This document shows, piece by piece, positions 51,816 to 62,199 of a stretch of 64,000 nucleotides of DNA. The translations under genes and the position numbers were made by a program. How positions within the stretch are numbered: position 1 is the first letter of the stretch; every line of letters begins with the position of its first letter. This stretch comes from Corallococcus sp. EGB (lineage in GTDB: Bacteria > Myxococcota > Myxococcia > Myxococcales > Myxococcaceae): positions 4,836,001 to 4,900,000 of the forward strand of contig NZ_CP079946.1 in the NCBI RefSeq assembly GCF_019968905.1, in the 5' to 3' direction. Below the pieces are notes generated by a model. That model was given only the letters and a program-made list of their open reading frames with translations, had not been told where the DNA came from and did no database searches.

Positions 51816-54587
51816 ATGGCGGTGACGCAGCAGACGAAGACAGGCAAGGCGGCGGCCGTGGTGCTGCCCGAGGAAGAAGTGACTCCGGACGTCGGAACGG
51901 GTGAGGCCCCCGCGGGTGCGCGGGAGATCGCCTCCCTGACCCCGATGATGCGCCAGTACCTGGAGGTGAAGGCGCTCCATCCGGACACGGTGCTCTTCTT
52001 CCGGCTGGGTGACTTCTACGAGATGTTCTTCGAGGACGCGGTGAAGGCCTCGGAGCTGCTCCAGATCACCCTCACGGCGCGGGCCAAGGGCGCGGACAAG
52101 ATTCCCATGTGCGGGGTGCCGTACCACTCCTCGCGCCGGTACATCGCGAAGCTGGTGGAGCACGGCCTCAAGGTCGCCATCTGCGAGCAGGTGACGGAGC
52201 CGGGCGCGGGGCCGGGCATCGTCCAGCGGGAGGTCACCCGGGTCATCACCCCCGGCATGATGCTGGACGACGAGGTGCTGGAGCCGCAGGCCAGCAACTT
52301 CCTCGCGGCCGTGTGCTGGAGCGAGGCGGGGTTCGGCGCGGCGCTGCTGGAGGCCTCCACCGGCGAGTTCTACACCTTCGAGGCGCAGAGCGTGTCGGAG
52401 CTGGTGGAGGGCCTGTCGCGCGTGGATCCGCGCGAGCTGCTGGTGCCGCAGGGCCTGCGCGACGCGCCGGAGGTGGCGCAGGTGTGCCAGCGCCTGTCGC
52501 GCGTGCCGGCGGTGGCGGAAGCCGAAGGGGCGGCCTTCGAGCACACGCGCGCGGCCGCGTTCCTCCGCTCGCACTTCAACGTGCAGTCGCTGTCCGCGTT
52601 CGGGCTGGACGGCTCGCCGCTGGCCACCGGGGCGGCGGGGGCGGCGCTGCGCTACCTCAAGGACACGCAGAAGACGCCCGCGGCGCACGTGGACCGGCTG
52701 TCGCGCCAGGAGCGCGCGGGGTGCCTCGTCATGGACGAGTCCTCGCGGGGCAACCTGGAGGTGCTCAAGAGCCTGCGCGACGGCGGGCGCAAGGGGTCGC
52801 TCCTGGGCGTGCTGGACAGGACGGCCACGGGGCTGGGGGCGCGGAAGCTGGCGCGCTGGCTGTCCGCGCCGCTGTGCTCGCTGCCGGAGATCGAAGCGCG
52901 GCTGGATGCCGTGGAGGAGCTGGCCGGCAAGAGCGTCTGGCGCGAGGAGCTGGTGGCCACGCTCAGGGAAGTGGGGGACCTGGAGCGGCTGTGCGGCCGG
53001 CTGTCATTGGGGGCGGGCAACGCCAGGGATCTGCGCGCGCTGGGGCTGTCGCTGACGCAGCTGCCGAAGCTGGGCGCGGCGCTCGCGCGGTGTGAAGCGT
53101 CGCTGCTCAGGTCGCTGGCCGGGCCGCTGGGCGCGCTGCCGGAGCTGGCGGACCTGCTGATGCGCGCGGTGACGGACGAGCCGCCGGTGATCATCCGCGA
53201 GGGCGGCTTCATCCGGCCGGGCTACCACTCGGAGCTGGACGACCTGGTGGCGCTGTCCACGTCCGGCAAGGACTACCTGCTCAAGCTGGAGCAGCGGGAG
53301 AAGGACCGCACGGGCATCTCCTCGCTGAAGATCCGCTACAACAAGGTGTTCGGTTACTACCTGGAGGTGACGAAGGCGAACCTCCACGCGGTGCCCAAGG
53401 ACTACATCCGCAAGCAGACCACGGTGGGCGCGGAGCGCTTCGTCACCGAGGAGCTGAAGGAGTACGAGGAGAAGGTCCTCACGGCGGAGGAGCGCCGGGT
53501 GGTGCTGGAGCTCCAGCTGTTCGAGGAGCTGCGCACGAAGGTGATCGCGGCGGCGCCGGCCATCCGGTCGGCGGCGGAGGCGGTGGCCACGGCGGACGCG
53601 CTGGTGTCGTTCGCGCGGTGCGCGGCGGAGTACGGCTACACGCGGCCGCAGGTGGACGCGGGCGAGGGGCTGATCATCACCGGCGGGCGTCACCCGGTGG
53701 TGGAGCGGATGCTGGGCTCGGGCGAGTCCTTCGTCCCCAACGACGTGCGGTTGGATCCGGAGGACGCGCAGCTGTTGGTCATCACCGGCCCGAACATGGC
53801 GGGCAAGAGCACGGTGATGCGGCAGGTGGCGCTGACGGCGTTGATGGCGCAGGCGGGCTCGTTCGTGCCGGCGAAGGCGGCGCGCATCGGCCTGTGCGAC
53901 CGCATCTTCACGCGCGTGGGCGCGGCGGACAACCTGGCGCGCGGGCAGTCCACGTTCATGGTGGAGATGACGGAGACGAGCCACATCCTCCACCACGCCA
54001 CGAAGAAGAGCCTGGTCATCCTGGACGAGATTGGCCGGGGCACGTCCACGTTCGACGGGCTCTCCATCGCGTGGGCGGTGGCGGAGCACATCCACGACAA
54101 GGTGGGCGCGCGCGCGCTCTTCGCCACGCACTACCACGAGCTGGTGGACCTGGCGCGCGAGCGGCCCCGGGTGAAGAACCTGTGCATCGCGGTGAAGGAG
54201 CAGGGCGGGAAGGTCATCTTCCTGCGCAAGCTGATTCCTGGCGGGGCGAGCCGCTCCTATGGCATCGAGGTCGCGAAGCTTGCCGGGCTGCCGCCGGAGG
54301 TAGTGGCTCGCGCCCGCGAGCTGCTGCAGAACCTGGAGTCCGGCGAGTTGGACGACGCGGGGCGGCCTCGCGTGGCGGTGCGATCCACGAAGCGCGCGGC
54401 CCCGGTGAACGCCGGACAGTTGGGGTTGTTCGGAGGGGCGGCGCCGGCTCCGGCCGCGGTGGCGGCTCCGCCCGTGCCTCCCGCGCATGCGGAGGTGCTG
54501 GAAGCGCTCAGGGGCGCGTCCATCGACCGGATGACTCCGCTGGATGCGCTCAACCTGCTGGCGAAGTTGAAGCAGACGCTGGGGTGA
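51816..54587 (+). CDS. mutS: DNA mismatch repair protein MutS
   Basis: 923 residues, full length plus a 40-residue N-terminal extension. The mismatch-contacting Phe-x-Glu is in RLGDFYEMFFEDA. The core and clamp domains contain GYYLEVTKANLHAVPKDYIR. The ATPase has Walker A TGPNMAGKST, the signature region GQSTFMVEMTET, Walker B VILDEIGRGTSTFDG and the His switch FATHYHELVDL. A Pro/Ala linker leads to the C-terminal dimerisation helix (MTPLDALNLLAKLKQTL). It recognises mismatches and recruits MutL. AAGG is 8 nt before the ATG. Confidence 0.97.
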   Translation: MAVTQQTKTGKAAAVVLPEEEVTPDVGTGEAPAGAREIASLTPMMRQYLEVKALHPDTVLFFRLGDFYEMFFEDAVKASELLQITLTARAKGADKIPMCGVPYHSSRRYIAKLVEHGLKVAICEQVTEPGAGPGIVQREVTRVITPGMMLDDEVLEPQASNFLAAVCWSEAGFGAALLEASTGEFYTFEAQSVSELVEGLSRVDPRELLVPQGLRDAPEVAQVCQRLSRVPAVAEAEGAAFEHTRAAAFLRSHFNVQSLSAFGLDGSPLATGAAGAALRYLKDTQKTPAAHVDRLSRQERAGCLVMDESSRGNLEVLKSLRDGGRKGSLLGVLDRTATGLGARKLARWLSAPLCSLPEIEARLDAVEELAGKSVWREELVATLREVGDLERLCGRLSLGAGNARDLRALGLSLTQLPKLGAALARCEASLLRSLAGPLGALPELADLLMRAVTDEPPVIIREGGFIRPGYHSELDDLVALSTSGKDYLLKLEQREKDRTGISSLKIRYNKVFGYYLEVTKANLHAVPKDYIRKQTTVGAERFVTEELKEYEEKVLTAEERRVVLELQLFEELRTKVIAAAPAIRSAAEAVATADALVSFARCAAEYGYTRPQVDAGEGLIITGGRHPVVERMLGSGESFVPNDVRLDPEDAQLLVITGPNMAGKSTVMRQVALTALMAQAGSFVPAKAARIGLCDRIFTRVGAADNLARGQSTFMVEMTETSHILHHATKKSLVILDEIGRGTSTFDGLSIAWAVAEHIHDKVGARALFATHYHELVDLARERPRVKNLCIAVKEQGGKVIFLRKLIPGGASRSYGIEVAKLAGLPPEVVARARELLQNLESGELDDAGRPRVAVRSTKRAAPVNAGQLGLFGGAAPAPAAVAAPPVPPAHAEVLEALRGASIDRMTPLDALNLLAKLKQTLG

Positions 54588-54755
54588 GTCGGTGCGGCCT
54601 GGACTGGCGCTCCATTCGACGTCGCTCGCGACGGGTCGGGCGACGACCTCCTCATGACTCAGCGACCGGATCGTGGGTAGACAGACGCCTGGGGGCGGCT
54701 CCAGTTCAATGACAACTCCGTTGCCCTGGCCTCATGGAAGCATGAGGATGCCGCC

Positions 54756-55517
54756 ATGAATCGTCATGGGATGGTGTTGCTGGGTCTGCTGGGCCTGCTG
54801 GGTTGCGGTTCGCCGGTCTCCGAGCAGCGGGCCCTGCTCCAAGCGGGGTATGCCCAGAACCATCGCGGCGGCGAGGCCTTCCAGGGCACGCGCTGGGGAA
54901 TGACGCCCGACGAGGTGCGCGCGCTGCACCCGGAGGCCCAGCCCACGACACGGGGCGACCTCTTCATGCCCACCGAGCTGGCCGGACTGCAAGGCATGGT
55001 GCTCTTCGTCTTCACGGAGGGGCACCTGGGTAACGTGCTGGTGCGCTTCACGGAGACGTTCGACGTCCGCCAGGAGCACAAGGTGCTGGTGGACGCGATG
55101 GTGGCCAAGTACGGGCGGCCCCGCGGATACAGGACGCTGCTGAACGCGGACGCGAGCCACGCCAACCGGCGCAAGGTGGGGACGGACCTGTCCTGGCCAC
55201 TCGCCTTCTTCACGGACACCCTCCCCCAGTCGCGCCCCGGACCCGGTGAGCCCAGCCCCACCGACGTGGTCGCCGTTCCGCCGGACGCGGTCGCTCGCGC
55301 CGACGGCTTCGTCCGCCGCCTCCACGCGCTCGTGACGGCCACCTGGCGCACGGAGGAGACCTCCGTCTACTTGATGGGCGGCGAGGGCCTGAACGAGGGC
55401 CGCAGCGAGCGGATGCTGACCCTCCACTACGAGGGACGCGACTTCGCCCAGGTCATCCGCGCCGACGTCTTCGAGGACATCGCCGCGCGACGCCGCGCCC
55501 AGGCGGACGCTTTCTGA
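54756..55517 (+). CDS. Hypothetical lipoprotein
   Basis: 253 residues. Signal MNRHGMVLLGLLGLLGCG with lipobox LLGC. The mature part contains GTRWGMTPDEVRALHPEAQP and VLFVFTEGHLGNVLVRFTET, a pattern seen in small proteins that compare shape rather than catalyse; no active site recognised. The 168 bp between mutS and this gene hold only a short 6-bp inverted repeat near the start (CTCATG/CATGAG). The 212 bp after it contain no supported gene. Confidence 0.7.
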   Translation: MNRHGMVLLGLLGLLGCGSPVSEQRALLQAGYAQNHRGGEAFQGTRWGMTPDEVRALHPEAQPTTRGDLFMPTELAGLQGMVLFVFTEGHLGNVLVRFTETFDVRQEHKVLVDAMVAKYGRPRGYRTLLNADASHANRRKVGTDLSWPLAFFTDTLPQSRPGPGEPSPTDVVAVPPDAVARADGFVRRLHALVTATWRTEETSVYLMGGEGLNEGRSERMLTLHYEGRDFAQVIRADVFEDIAARRRAQADAF

Positions 55518-55729
55518 GGTGCGCGCGGGGAGCGCCCGCGACAGCACCCGCTGGGCGTGCAGGTCCTCCTCGAACAAGTTCGCCAGCAACGCCCGCGCCT
55601 GCGCTCAACAAGGCCCTCATGCTCGGGTGAGCGCTTACTCCGCGGCCAGCGCCAGTTCAGGCGCCCACCGGCCGCCTCGGGTGCGAATGCAGCGTGAGCA
55701 CCGGTCGTGAAGTAGGCTTCGCCCCCGCC

Positions 55730-56497
55730 ATGCAGCTCGCCATTCCCCATGCTCCGCGCCGCGTCCGACTTGCCCAGGTGCCCGGGGCGGTGATGCGCCT
55801 GGCGCGCGGCGTGGTGCTGGGCCTGGCACTCATCGCCGTGCTGGGCCTGGGCGCCAGCCATGTCGGCCGCTACTTCGTGGAGGAGCAGCGCTTCACCGCC
55901 AGCGCGGAGCTGGTGGACGCCGTGGTGGGCGCGAGCCACGCGCCTCCTCCCCATGAACGCGAGGACGCGGAGGGCACGCTGGACGTCCTCTACACGTTCG
56001 CGAACGAGGAACACTCCGTGTCGGGCGTGCGCACGGCCGCGGAGTTCGCGGCGGGGCTGGGCCATGGGGCCCGGGTGCAACTGCTGGTGGATCCGTCCCA
56101 GCCGGGGCGTCCCCGCGAGGCGACCTACGCTCGGGCCCGGGCGGCGCGGGTGGGGCTGCTGCCCTGGGGCCTGGGCCTGGGCGCGCTGGTGGCGCTGGGC
56201 GGCTTCGCGTGGGAGGTGCGGCGGCTGTGGCGCCGGGAGGTGGTGCCCCTTCGCCTGGGCGCGCTGGTGTGGCTCACCCCGGATGAGGGCTTCCTGCCGG
56301 AAGGGAAGGGCGAGGCCGTCTTCCCCGCACACTTCTTCCGCCAGGACGTGAAGCACTCCGTGCGGGCGCGCTGCCGCCCCCAGCGGGCCCCGGTCCGCAA
56401 CGGAGGCAAGGTGCTGGCGGCCGTGGTTCCCTCCGAGCCGGGGTGGTGCCGCGTCATCGACGAGGAGCTGGCGCGGACGCTGGGCTGGGTGCGCTGA
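55730..56497 (+). CDS. DUF3592-type membrane protein
   Basis: 255 residues with two membrane segments: VVLGLALIAVLGLGASHVG near the N-terminus and LLPWGLGLGALVALGGFAW near residue 145. Between them is an extracytoplasmic domain with TLDVLYTFANEEHSVSG and ARVQLLVDPSQPGRPREA, the DUF3592 pattern. The C-terminal cytoplasmic 100 residues are unassigned. GTG at 55694 could add 12 residues. Function unknown. Confidence 0.7.
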   Translation: MQLAIPHAPRRVRLAQVPGAVMRLARGVVLGLALIAVLGLGASHVGRYFVEEQRFTASAELVDAVVGASHAPPPHEREDAEGTLDVLYTFANEEHSVSGVRTAAEFAAGLGHGARVQLLVDPSQPGRPREATYARARAARVGLLPWGLGLGALVALGGFAWEVRRLWRREVVPLRLGALVWLTPDEGFLPEGKGEAVFPAHFFRQDVKHSVRARCRPQRAPVRNGGKVLAAVVPSEPGWCRVIDEELARTLGWVR

Positions 56498-56581
56498 CGG
56501 ACGGGCAGGTGGGGTTGAAAAGTTGCTGGCCCCCGGAGGCCGTGTGACACACGCCTGTAGCTGCAACGTCCGGAGGCTTCC

Positions 56582-58384
56582 ATGCGCGTTCGCTTCGCCC
56601 ACTTCGTGCTGCCCGTGCTGCTCCTCACGGCCCCGAGCGCCGTCGGGGCCGCCAAGCGCAACGAAGCGGAGGAGGCGTACCAGCAGGCCCGCCGCGCCTA
56701 CTACGCGCTGAAGGACGACGCGGCCCGCCGCAAGCTGCGCCACCACTGGCTCAACGTGGTGCACCGCTTCGAGTCCGTCGCCACGCGCTTCCCCAAGAGC
56801 GAGCGCGCCCCCGATGCCCTCTTCACCGCGGGCGACCTCCTCCAGGAGCTGAGCCGCATCTCCTTCGTGGACGAGGACCTCCAGGCCGCCATCGCGGACT
56901 ACTCGAAGCTCGTGGAGGCGCACCCGAAGCACCGGCTCGCGGATGACGCGGCGCTGGCGCTGGCGCGCATCCACGTCAACCGCCTGGACAAGCCGGAGGC
57001 GGCCCGGAAGATCCTCAACGACTCGTTGGCCACGAACCCCAAGGGGGACCAGGCCAAGGAGCTCAAGTCGCTGCTGGCGTCGCTGCCTCCGCCCAGCAAG
57101 ACCCCGCCCACGAAGCCCTCCGTGAAGCCGCTGCCTCCGGTGGTGAAGTCCACGCCGGACACCGCTGTCGCCGCGGCGCCCAGCTCGCCGCTCGTGGATG
57201 CGATCACCCGGCTCGCGCGCGAGCCGTCCCCCGTGCTGCCTCGCCTGGATCCGAACGTGCCGGTCTCCGGCGCTGACACCTCCGCGAAGAACGCGGCGGC
57301 CACCATCGTGGACGCGCCCACCGTTGCAGACCGGGCCGTGGACATGAAGGACTCCGCGAAGACCGACACGAAGGCCCCGGAGGCGGTGGCGTCCTCGCAT
57401 GGGACGTCGCAGCCCTCGAAGCCGGAGGCCCGCGTGGAGGTCCCGGCCGTGGCGTCGAAGGCCCCAGCGTCGCCGGTGGTGGACAGCGCCCCGGTGGCGC
57501 CGAAGCCGGAGATGAAGCCCGCTCAGCCCGAGGCCCTGGCGTCGAAGGCGCCTCGCGCGGTGCCGGTGTCACCTGCTCCGGAGGCGCCCCGCCCGGTGAC
57601 GGCGCCAGTGGACGCGCAGGTCGCGCAGGCCCGCCTCAAGGCGGTGGCGAAGCAGTCCCGCCACGCGGAGCTGACGCTGGCGGAGCAGCTGGGGCTGAAG
57701 GTGCGTCGCGTGGTCATCGACGCGGGCCACGGCGGCCATGACTCCGGCGCCATCGGCAAGGCGGGGACGAAGGAGAAGGACGTGGCGCTGGCCATCTCCA
57801 AGAAGGTCGCGGACGGCCTGCGGGAGAAGGGCCTGGAGGTGGTGCTCACCCGCGACGACGACACCTTCATCCGCCTGGAGGACCGCGCGAAGCTGGCCAA
57901 CGAGGCGCACGGCGACCTGTTCATCTCGGTGCACTGCAACTCGGCGGCGACGCACAAGCTGCGCGGCATCGAGACGTACACGCTCAACACGTCCGCGGAC
58001 CGCTACTCCATCCGCCTGGCGGCTCGCGAGAACGCGTCCTCCGAGAAGGGCATCAGCGACCTCCAGTTCATCCTCGCGGACCTGGCCACCAAGGCGAACA
58101 CCGAGGAGTCCTCGCGGCTGGCGAACGCCGTGCAGCACAGCCTGGTGACGGGCCTGTCCAGCCAGTACGACGGCATCAAGGACCTGGGCCACAAGGAGGC
58201 GCTGTTCTACGTGCTCCTGGGCGCGAAGATGCCCGCCATCCTGGTGGAGACGTCCTTCCTGTCCCACGCGGAGGACGAGAAGCGCCTGGCGTCCGAGCGC
58301 TACCAGGACGAGGTGGCGAAGAACATCGTGCTCGGAGTGGAAGAGTTCCTCGGTGATCGCCGCCGCGTGGCCAAGGTAGACTGA
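56582..58384 (+). CDS. N-acetylmuramoyl-L-alanine amidase (Amidase_3) with N-terminal TPR region
   Basis: 600 residues. A signal peptide ends at VGA-AK. Residues about 25-165 hold TPR-like helices (YQQARRAYYALKDDAARRKL, DALFTAGDLLQELSR, HPKHRLADDAALALARIHVN). A long Pro/Ala/Lys linker (about 170-360) leads to the Zn amidase: VVIDAGHGGHDSGAIG (first His), TRDDDTFIRLEDR, DLFISVHCNSA (second His) and ILVETSFLSHAED (catalytic Glu). It cleaves the amide between MurNAc and the stem peptide in the periplasm. No AMIN domain is seen; the TPR part may recruit it instead (inference). Confidence 0.92.
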   Translation: MRVRFAHFVLPVLLLTAPSAVGAAKRNEAEEAYQQARRAYYALKDDAARRKLRHHWLNVVHRFESVATRFPKSERAPDALFTAGDLLQELSRISFVDEDLQAAIADYSKLVEAHPKHRLADDAALALARIHVNRLDKPEAARKILNDSLATNPKGDQAKELKSLLASLPPPSKTPPTKPSVKPLPPVVKSTPDTAVAAAPSSPLVDAITRLAREPSPVLPRLDPNVPVSGADTSAKNAAATIVDAPTVADRAVDMKDSAKTDTKAPEAVASSHGTSQPSKPEARVEVPAVASKAPASPVVDSAPVAPKPEMKPAQPEALASKAPRAVPVSPAPEAPRPVTAPVDAQVAQARLKAVAKQSRHAELTLAEQLGLKVRRVVIDAGHGGHDSGAIGKAGTKEKDVALAISKKVADGLREKGLEVVLTRDDDTFIRLEDRAKLANEAHGDLFISVHCNSAATHKLRGIETYTLNTSADRYSIRLAARENASSEKGISDLQFILADLATKANTEESSRLANAVQHSLVTGLSSQYDGIKDLGHKEALFYVLLGAKMPAILVETSFLSHAEDEKRLASERYQDEVAKNIVLGVEEFLGDRRRVAKVD

Positions 58385-58407
58385 CGCTTCCGTCGTCAGT
58401 CGTCCCC

Positions 58408-61400
58408 ATGGCCGAGCAGTCTCCCCCGTCCAGCCCCAAGCCCGCGCAGGACCCTCACGCGCCCCCGTTCCAGACGGAGGCGGACCTGCGCGCGTGGCTC
58501 AGGGCGGAAGGCCTGGAGCACCTGTCGCGCCTGAGCCTGGCGCTGCTCACGCCGCGTGTGGAGGCCGCGTACCTGCCGCAGGTGCGCGCGGTGATCTCCC
58601 GCCGCCGGCTGGTGGAGCTGCTCGCCCAGGACACGCTCGACCGCTGGACCGCGGAGATGCTGCCCACGCCGCGCATGCGCGACCTGCTGCCCAGGCTCGC
58701 CTGGCGCCACGTGGAGGATGAGCGGCAGGGCGCCATCGAGGCCCGCGCCTCCGTCGCGGAAAGGCTCGCGCCCCCGGCAGACAAGCGCACGCACGCGGTC
58801 CACGGGATGTTGATGGCGTGGCGAACCCGGGTGCCCCCGAGCATCGCGCCGCGTCCGGCGCGCGCGCTGTCGCTGGAGGCGCTGGTGGAGGAGTCCGACC
58901 TGCCGGGCTTCCGCCTCAAGGAGACGCGCATCTCCGAGCTGCCGGTGTCGCCGCCGGGTTCCGGCTTCATCCTCCCGGAGGCGCGGCTGACGTTCAGTCC
59001 GTCCGAGGTGACGGTGGACTGCTCGTGCGGCGCCACGTTCTGCGTGCACCAGCTGGCGGCGGTGGACACGACGCTGCTCTGGCTGCGGCAGCGCTGGACG
59101 GAAGCCTTCGGGGAGACGCTGGAGGAGCTGGTGCGGCCCGCGTGGGCCCGGACGCTGCGCGCGCTGGAGCGGGCGGTGGAGGAGAGCCCGGGCGGCGGCG
59201 GAGGCGTGGAGCTCGCCTGGCGGCTGGACGTCATCGACGGGTACGGCGTGGAGGTCACGCCCTACGTGCACCGGCGCACGAAGAAGGGCCAACGCACGAC
59301 GGGCGCGAAGGTCGGCCGGCGCAAGCTGCTCCAGGAGTACGGCTCGCAGCTCAGCCCCTCGGACTCGCGCATCGCCGCGCTGCTCACGGATCATCCGGCC
59401 CCCGCGTCGCGCGCGCTGCTGTTCGAGCTGATCAACCACCCGCGCCTGTCGCTGGAAGGCACGCAGGACCTCCCCGTCCGCATCGAGCGCGCCAAGGTGG
59501 GCATCGTCGCCGAGGACCGGGGCGGCACCGTGCTCGTGAATGCGGGCGTGGATGGCACCGTGCTGCCCACGCCGTTGCTGGAGCGCGTGCGCAAGGCCAG
59601 GCCGGAGGACGCGGTGTTCCTCTGGGACGAAGGCGCGCACGTGCTCACGGTGCTGGACGTGAGCCCGGAGGTGCGCGCGATGGCCACCGTGCTCCAGCGG
59701 CACGGCAACGCGTTCCCTCCAGAGAGTCACGGGGCGCTGCTGGAGCACCTGTCGAAGCTCTCCGTGCGGCTGCCGGTGGCCATGCCTCGCAGCGTGATGG
59801 GCGAATCCATCTCGCCGCAGCAGTTGCCCGTCCTCCGGCTGGAGGGACAACCCGGCGGCGCGGTGCGGCTGGAGCTGCGGCTGCGTGCGCTGCCGGACGG
59901 CCCGGCGTACCTGCCCGGAGAGGGGCCTCGCGACGTGCACGTGCGGCGCGACACGCGGTCCTTCCACGCGGTGCGCGACTTCGGGCGCGAGCTGACGGCG
60001 GCCACGGCGCTCCAGGCCCGCTTGCCGTTGCAGACGGCGGAGCCGCAGGAGCTGCCGTTCTGCTTCCTCTTCCACAGCGCACAGGGCGGGCTGGCGGTGC
60101 TGGCCGCGTGCGCGGAGATGGAGCCCCGGCCGGAGCTGGAGTGGGTGGGCGCGTCCATGCGGCTCGTGCCGAAGCGGGGCGCGGGGGACCTGAAGGTCGT
60201 GCTGGAGCGCAAGCGCGAGTGGTTCGGCGTGCTCGGCGGACTGTCCGTGGAGGGCGAGCGGGTGGAGCTGGCGCGCCTGCTGGACGCGGCCCGGCGCAAG
60301 GAGCGCTTCGTCCAGGTGGACGCGCGCACCTGGGTGGAGATTGAAACAGCGCTGCGCGAGCACCTGGAGCGGCTCGCGGATCACGCGTACCTGTCGCGCC
60401 ACGGACTGGAGGTGGGCCCCTCCGCGGCGGAGGCCCTGGCGGGACTGGGCACCGCGGGCGCGATCATCGACGCGGACGCATCCTGGAAGTCGCTGGTCGA
60501 GCGCATCTTCGCGGCGAAGGAGCTGAAGCCCCGGGTGCCCGCGACGCTCAAGACGGAGCTGCGCGACTACCAGCTGGAGGGCTTCCGCTGGCTCACACGG
60601 CTGGCATCGTGGAACGCGGGTGGGGTGCTCGCGGACGACATGGGCCTGGGCAAGACGGTGCAGGCCCTGGCCGTGCTGCTGGAGCGCGCGAAGCACGGGC
60701 CCGCGCTGGTGCTGGCGCCCACGTCGGTGGCCTTCAACTGGCGGGATGAAGCCAGGCGCTTCGCGCCGTCGCTCAAGGTGACGATCTTCTCCGACGCGGA
60801 GGACCGGGGCAGCACGCTGGAGCGGCTGGGGCCTCGCGACGTGCTGGTGCTCAGCTACGGCCTGCTCGTGCGCGACATCGAACGGCTGGCCGCGTTGCGC
60901 TTCTCCACCATCGTCTTCGACGAGGCCCAGTCGCTGAAGAACGCGGCCACGCAGCGCTTCCGCGCGGCGAGGGCGCTCCAAGGCGACTTCAAGTTCGCGC
61001 TGTCCGGCACGCCGCTGGAGAACCACCTGGGCGAGCTGTGGGCGCTCTTCGCCGTCGTCTTCCCGGGCCTGCTGGGCAGCCTGGAGGCGTTCCGTAACCG
61101 CTTCGCCGCGCCCATTGAGAAGCAGGTGGACCCGACGGCCGCTCCCGCGCTGGCCCGGGTCCTCCAGCCGTTCCTCCTGCGCCGCACCAAGGCGCAGGTG
61201 GAGGCGCAGCTGCCGCCCCGCACGGACGTGCACGTGCCGGTCGTCCTGTCCCCGCCGGAGTGGACGCTCTACGAAGACGCGCGCCTGGCGGCCCTGTCCG
61301 ACCTGGAGACGCGCAAGTCGAAGATGAAGGACCAGGAGCGCCGCATCGAGGTGCTCGCGGCGCTCACGCGGCTGCGGCTGCTCGCGTCGCACCCCCGGCT

Positions 61401-61980
61401 GTACGACGAGTCCTCCAAGCTGGAGTCCTCCAAGCTGGAGCGCTTCCTGGAGCTCATCCAGGAGCTGCGCGAGGAGGGCCACCGTGCACTGGTGTTCAGC
61501 CAGTTCACGTCGCACCTGGCGCTGGTCCGCGAAGTCCTGGACGCGCAGGGCATCGCCTACGAGTACCTGGACGGCTCGACCCCCGCCGGAGCCCGCGCGG
61601 ACCGCGTGCGCGCCTTCCAGGAGGGCGACGCGCCCCTGTTCCTGATCTCCCTCAAGGCGGGCGGCTTCGGTCTCAACCTCACGGCCGCCACCACCGTCAT
61701 CCACCTGGACCCGTGGTGGAACCCCGCCGTGGAGGATCAGGCCTCCGATCGCGCCCACCGCATCGGCCAGCAGCGCCCCGTCACGGTCTACCGGCTGGTG
61801 GCGCGCGGGACGATCGAGGAGCAGATGCTGTCGCTCCACGAGCAGAAGCGGGCCCTGGTGGCGGGCGTCCTGGAGGGCAAGGACGCCGCCGCCCGCCTGT
61901 CCACCCAGGAGCTGCTGGGATTGCTCGCACAGCGCCTGCCGGGCATCGATGGCCTGGGCTCAGACGCCACCAGGCACTGA
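58408..61980 (+). CDS. SWIM zinc-finger SNF2/Rad54-type ATPase
   Basis: 1190 residues. A SWIM zinc finger, CSCGATFCVHQLAA (CxC..CxH), is near residue 210. The helicase half begins about residue 715: YQLEGFRWLTRLASWNAGGV, Walker A DDMGLGKT, LAPTSVAFNWRDE, DEAQ box VFDEAQSLKN, LSGTPLENHLGELW, then the second lobe with VFSQFTSHLALV, YLDGSTPAGARADRV, SLKAGGFGLNLTAA and QASDRAHRIGQQRPV. Such bacterial proteins translocate on DNA and may displace RNA polymerase (RapA-like) or other proteins. It starts 23 nt after the amidase stop. Confidence 0.93.
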   Translation: MAEQSPPSSPKPAQDPHAPPFQTEADLRAWLRAEGLEHLSRLSLALLTPRVEAAYLPQVRAVISRRRLVELLAQDTLDRWTAEMLPTPRMRDLLPRLAWRHVEDERQGAIEARASVAERLAPPADKRTHAVHGMLMAWRTRVPPSIAPRPARALSLEALVEESDLPGFRLKETRISELPVSPPGSGFILPEARLTFSPSEVTVDCSCGATFCVHQLAAVDTTLLWLRQRWTEAFGETLEELVRPAWARTLRALERAVEESPGGGGGVELAWRLDVIDGYGVEVTPYVHRRTKKGQRTTGAKVGRRKLLQEYGSQLSPSDSRIAALLTDHPAPASRALLFELINHPRLSLEGTQDLPVRIERAKVGIVAEDRGGTVLVNAGVDGTVLPTPLLERVRKARPEDAVFLWDEGAHVLTVLDVSPEVRAMATVLQRHGNAFPPESHGALLEHLSKLSVRLPVAMPRSVMGESISPQQLPVLRLEGQPGGAVRLELRLRALPDGPAYLPGEGPRDVHVRRDTRSFHAVRDFGRELTAATALQARLPLQTAEPQELPFCFLFHSAQGGLAVLAACAEMEPRPELEWVGASMRLVPKRGAGDLKVVLERKREWFGVLGGLSVEGERVELARLLDAARRKERFVQVDARTWVEIETALREHLERLADHAYLSRHGLEVGPSAAEALAGLGTAGAIIDADASWKSLVERIFAAKELKPRVPATLKTELRDYQLEGFRWLTRLASWNAGGVLADDMGLGKTVQALAVLLERAKHGPALVLAPTSVAFNWRDEARRFAPSLKVTIFSDAEDRGSTLERLGPRDVLVLSYGLLVRDIERLAALRFSTIVFDEAQSLKNAATQRFRAARALQGDFKFALSGTPLENHLGELWALFAVVFPGLLGSLEAFRNRFAAPIEKQVDPTAAPALARVLQPFLLRRTKAQVEAQLPPRTDVHVPVVLSPPEWTLYEDARLAALSDLETRKSKMKDQERRIEVLAALTRLRLLASHPRLYDESSKLESSKLERFLELIQELREEGHRALVFSQFTSHLALVREVLDAQGIAYEYLDGSTPAGARADRVRAFQEGDAPLFLISLKAGGFGLNLTAATTVIHLDPWWNPAVEDQASDRAHRIGQQRPVTVYRLVARGTIEEQMLSLHEQKRALVAGVLEGKDAAARLSTQELLGLLAQRLPGIDGLGSDATRH

Positions 61981-62037
61981 ACAGTCCTTCCGTGGTTTTT
62001 TCGGGACCTTTCGTGCGCCTGGACAGGCACTGAACAG
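61971..62037 (+). repeat. 14-bp direct repeat around the SNF2 stop codon
   Basis: CAGGCACTGAACAG occurs at 61971-61984, where it contains the stop codon, and again at 62024-62037. Each copy is followed by a T-rich stretch (TTTTTT at 61996, then ACTTTTAGCCATTTTT). It looks like a small tandem duplication of the 3' end; the T runs could help termination. Confidence 0.6.
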
Positions 62038-62199
62038 ACTTTTAGCCATTTTTCAGTGGCTTGCAGCCTGAACGGTCGAGCAGTCCTGGGGTTCTGATCG
62101 GCCATGCCTACATGAAATAATGATCAGGTGGGGAAGGCGCGCCGTTGGCCCGACGACACCTGATGCTGACGCCTACATCCACACATCCGCGTGGACAAA

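Noticed and set aside
55518-55600. Minus-strand fragment with protein-like residues (NLFEEDLHAQRVLSRAL)
   Set aside because: It is only about 30 codons before it becomes antisense to the lipoprotein gene, has no start with a ribosome-binding site, and has no recognisable family. It might be a gene remnant, but that cannot be supported.
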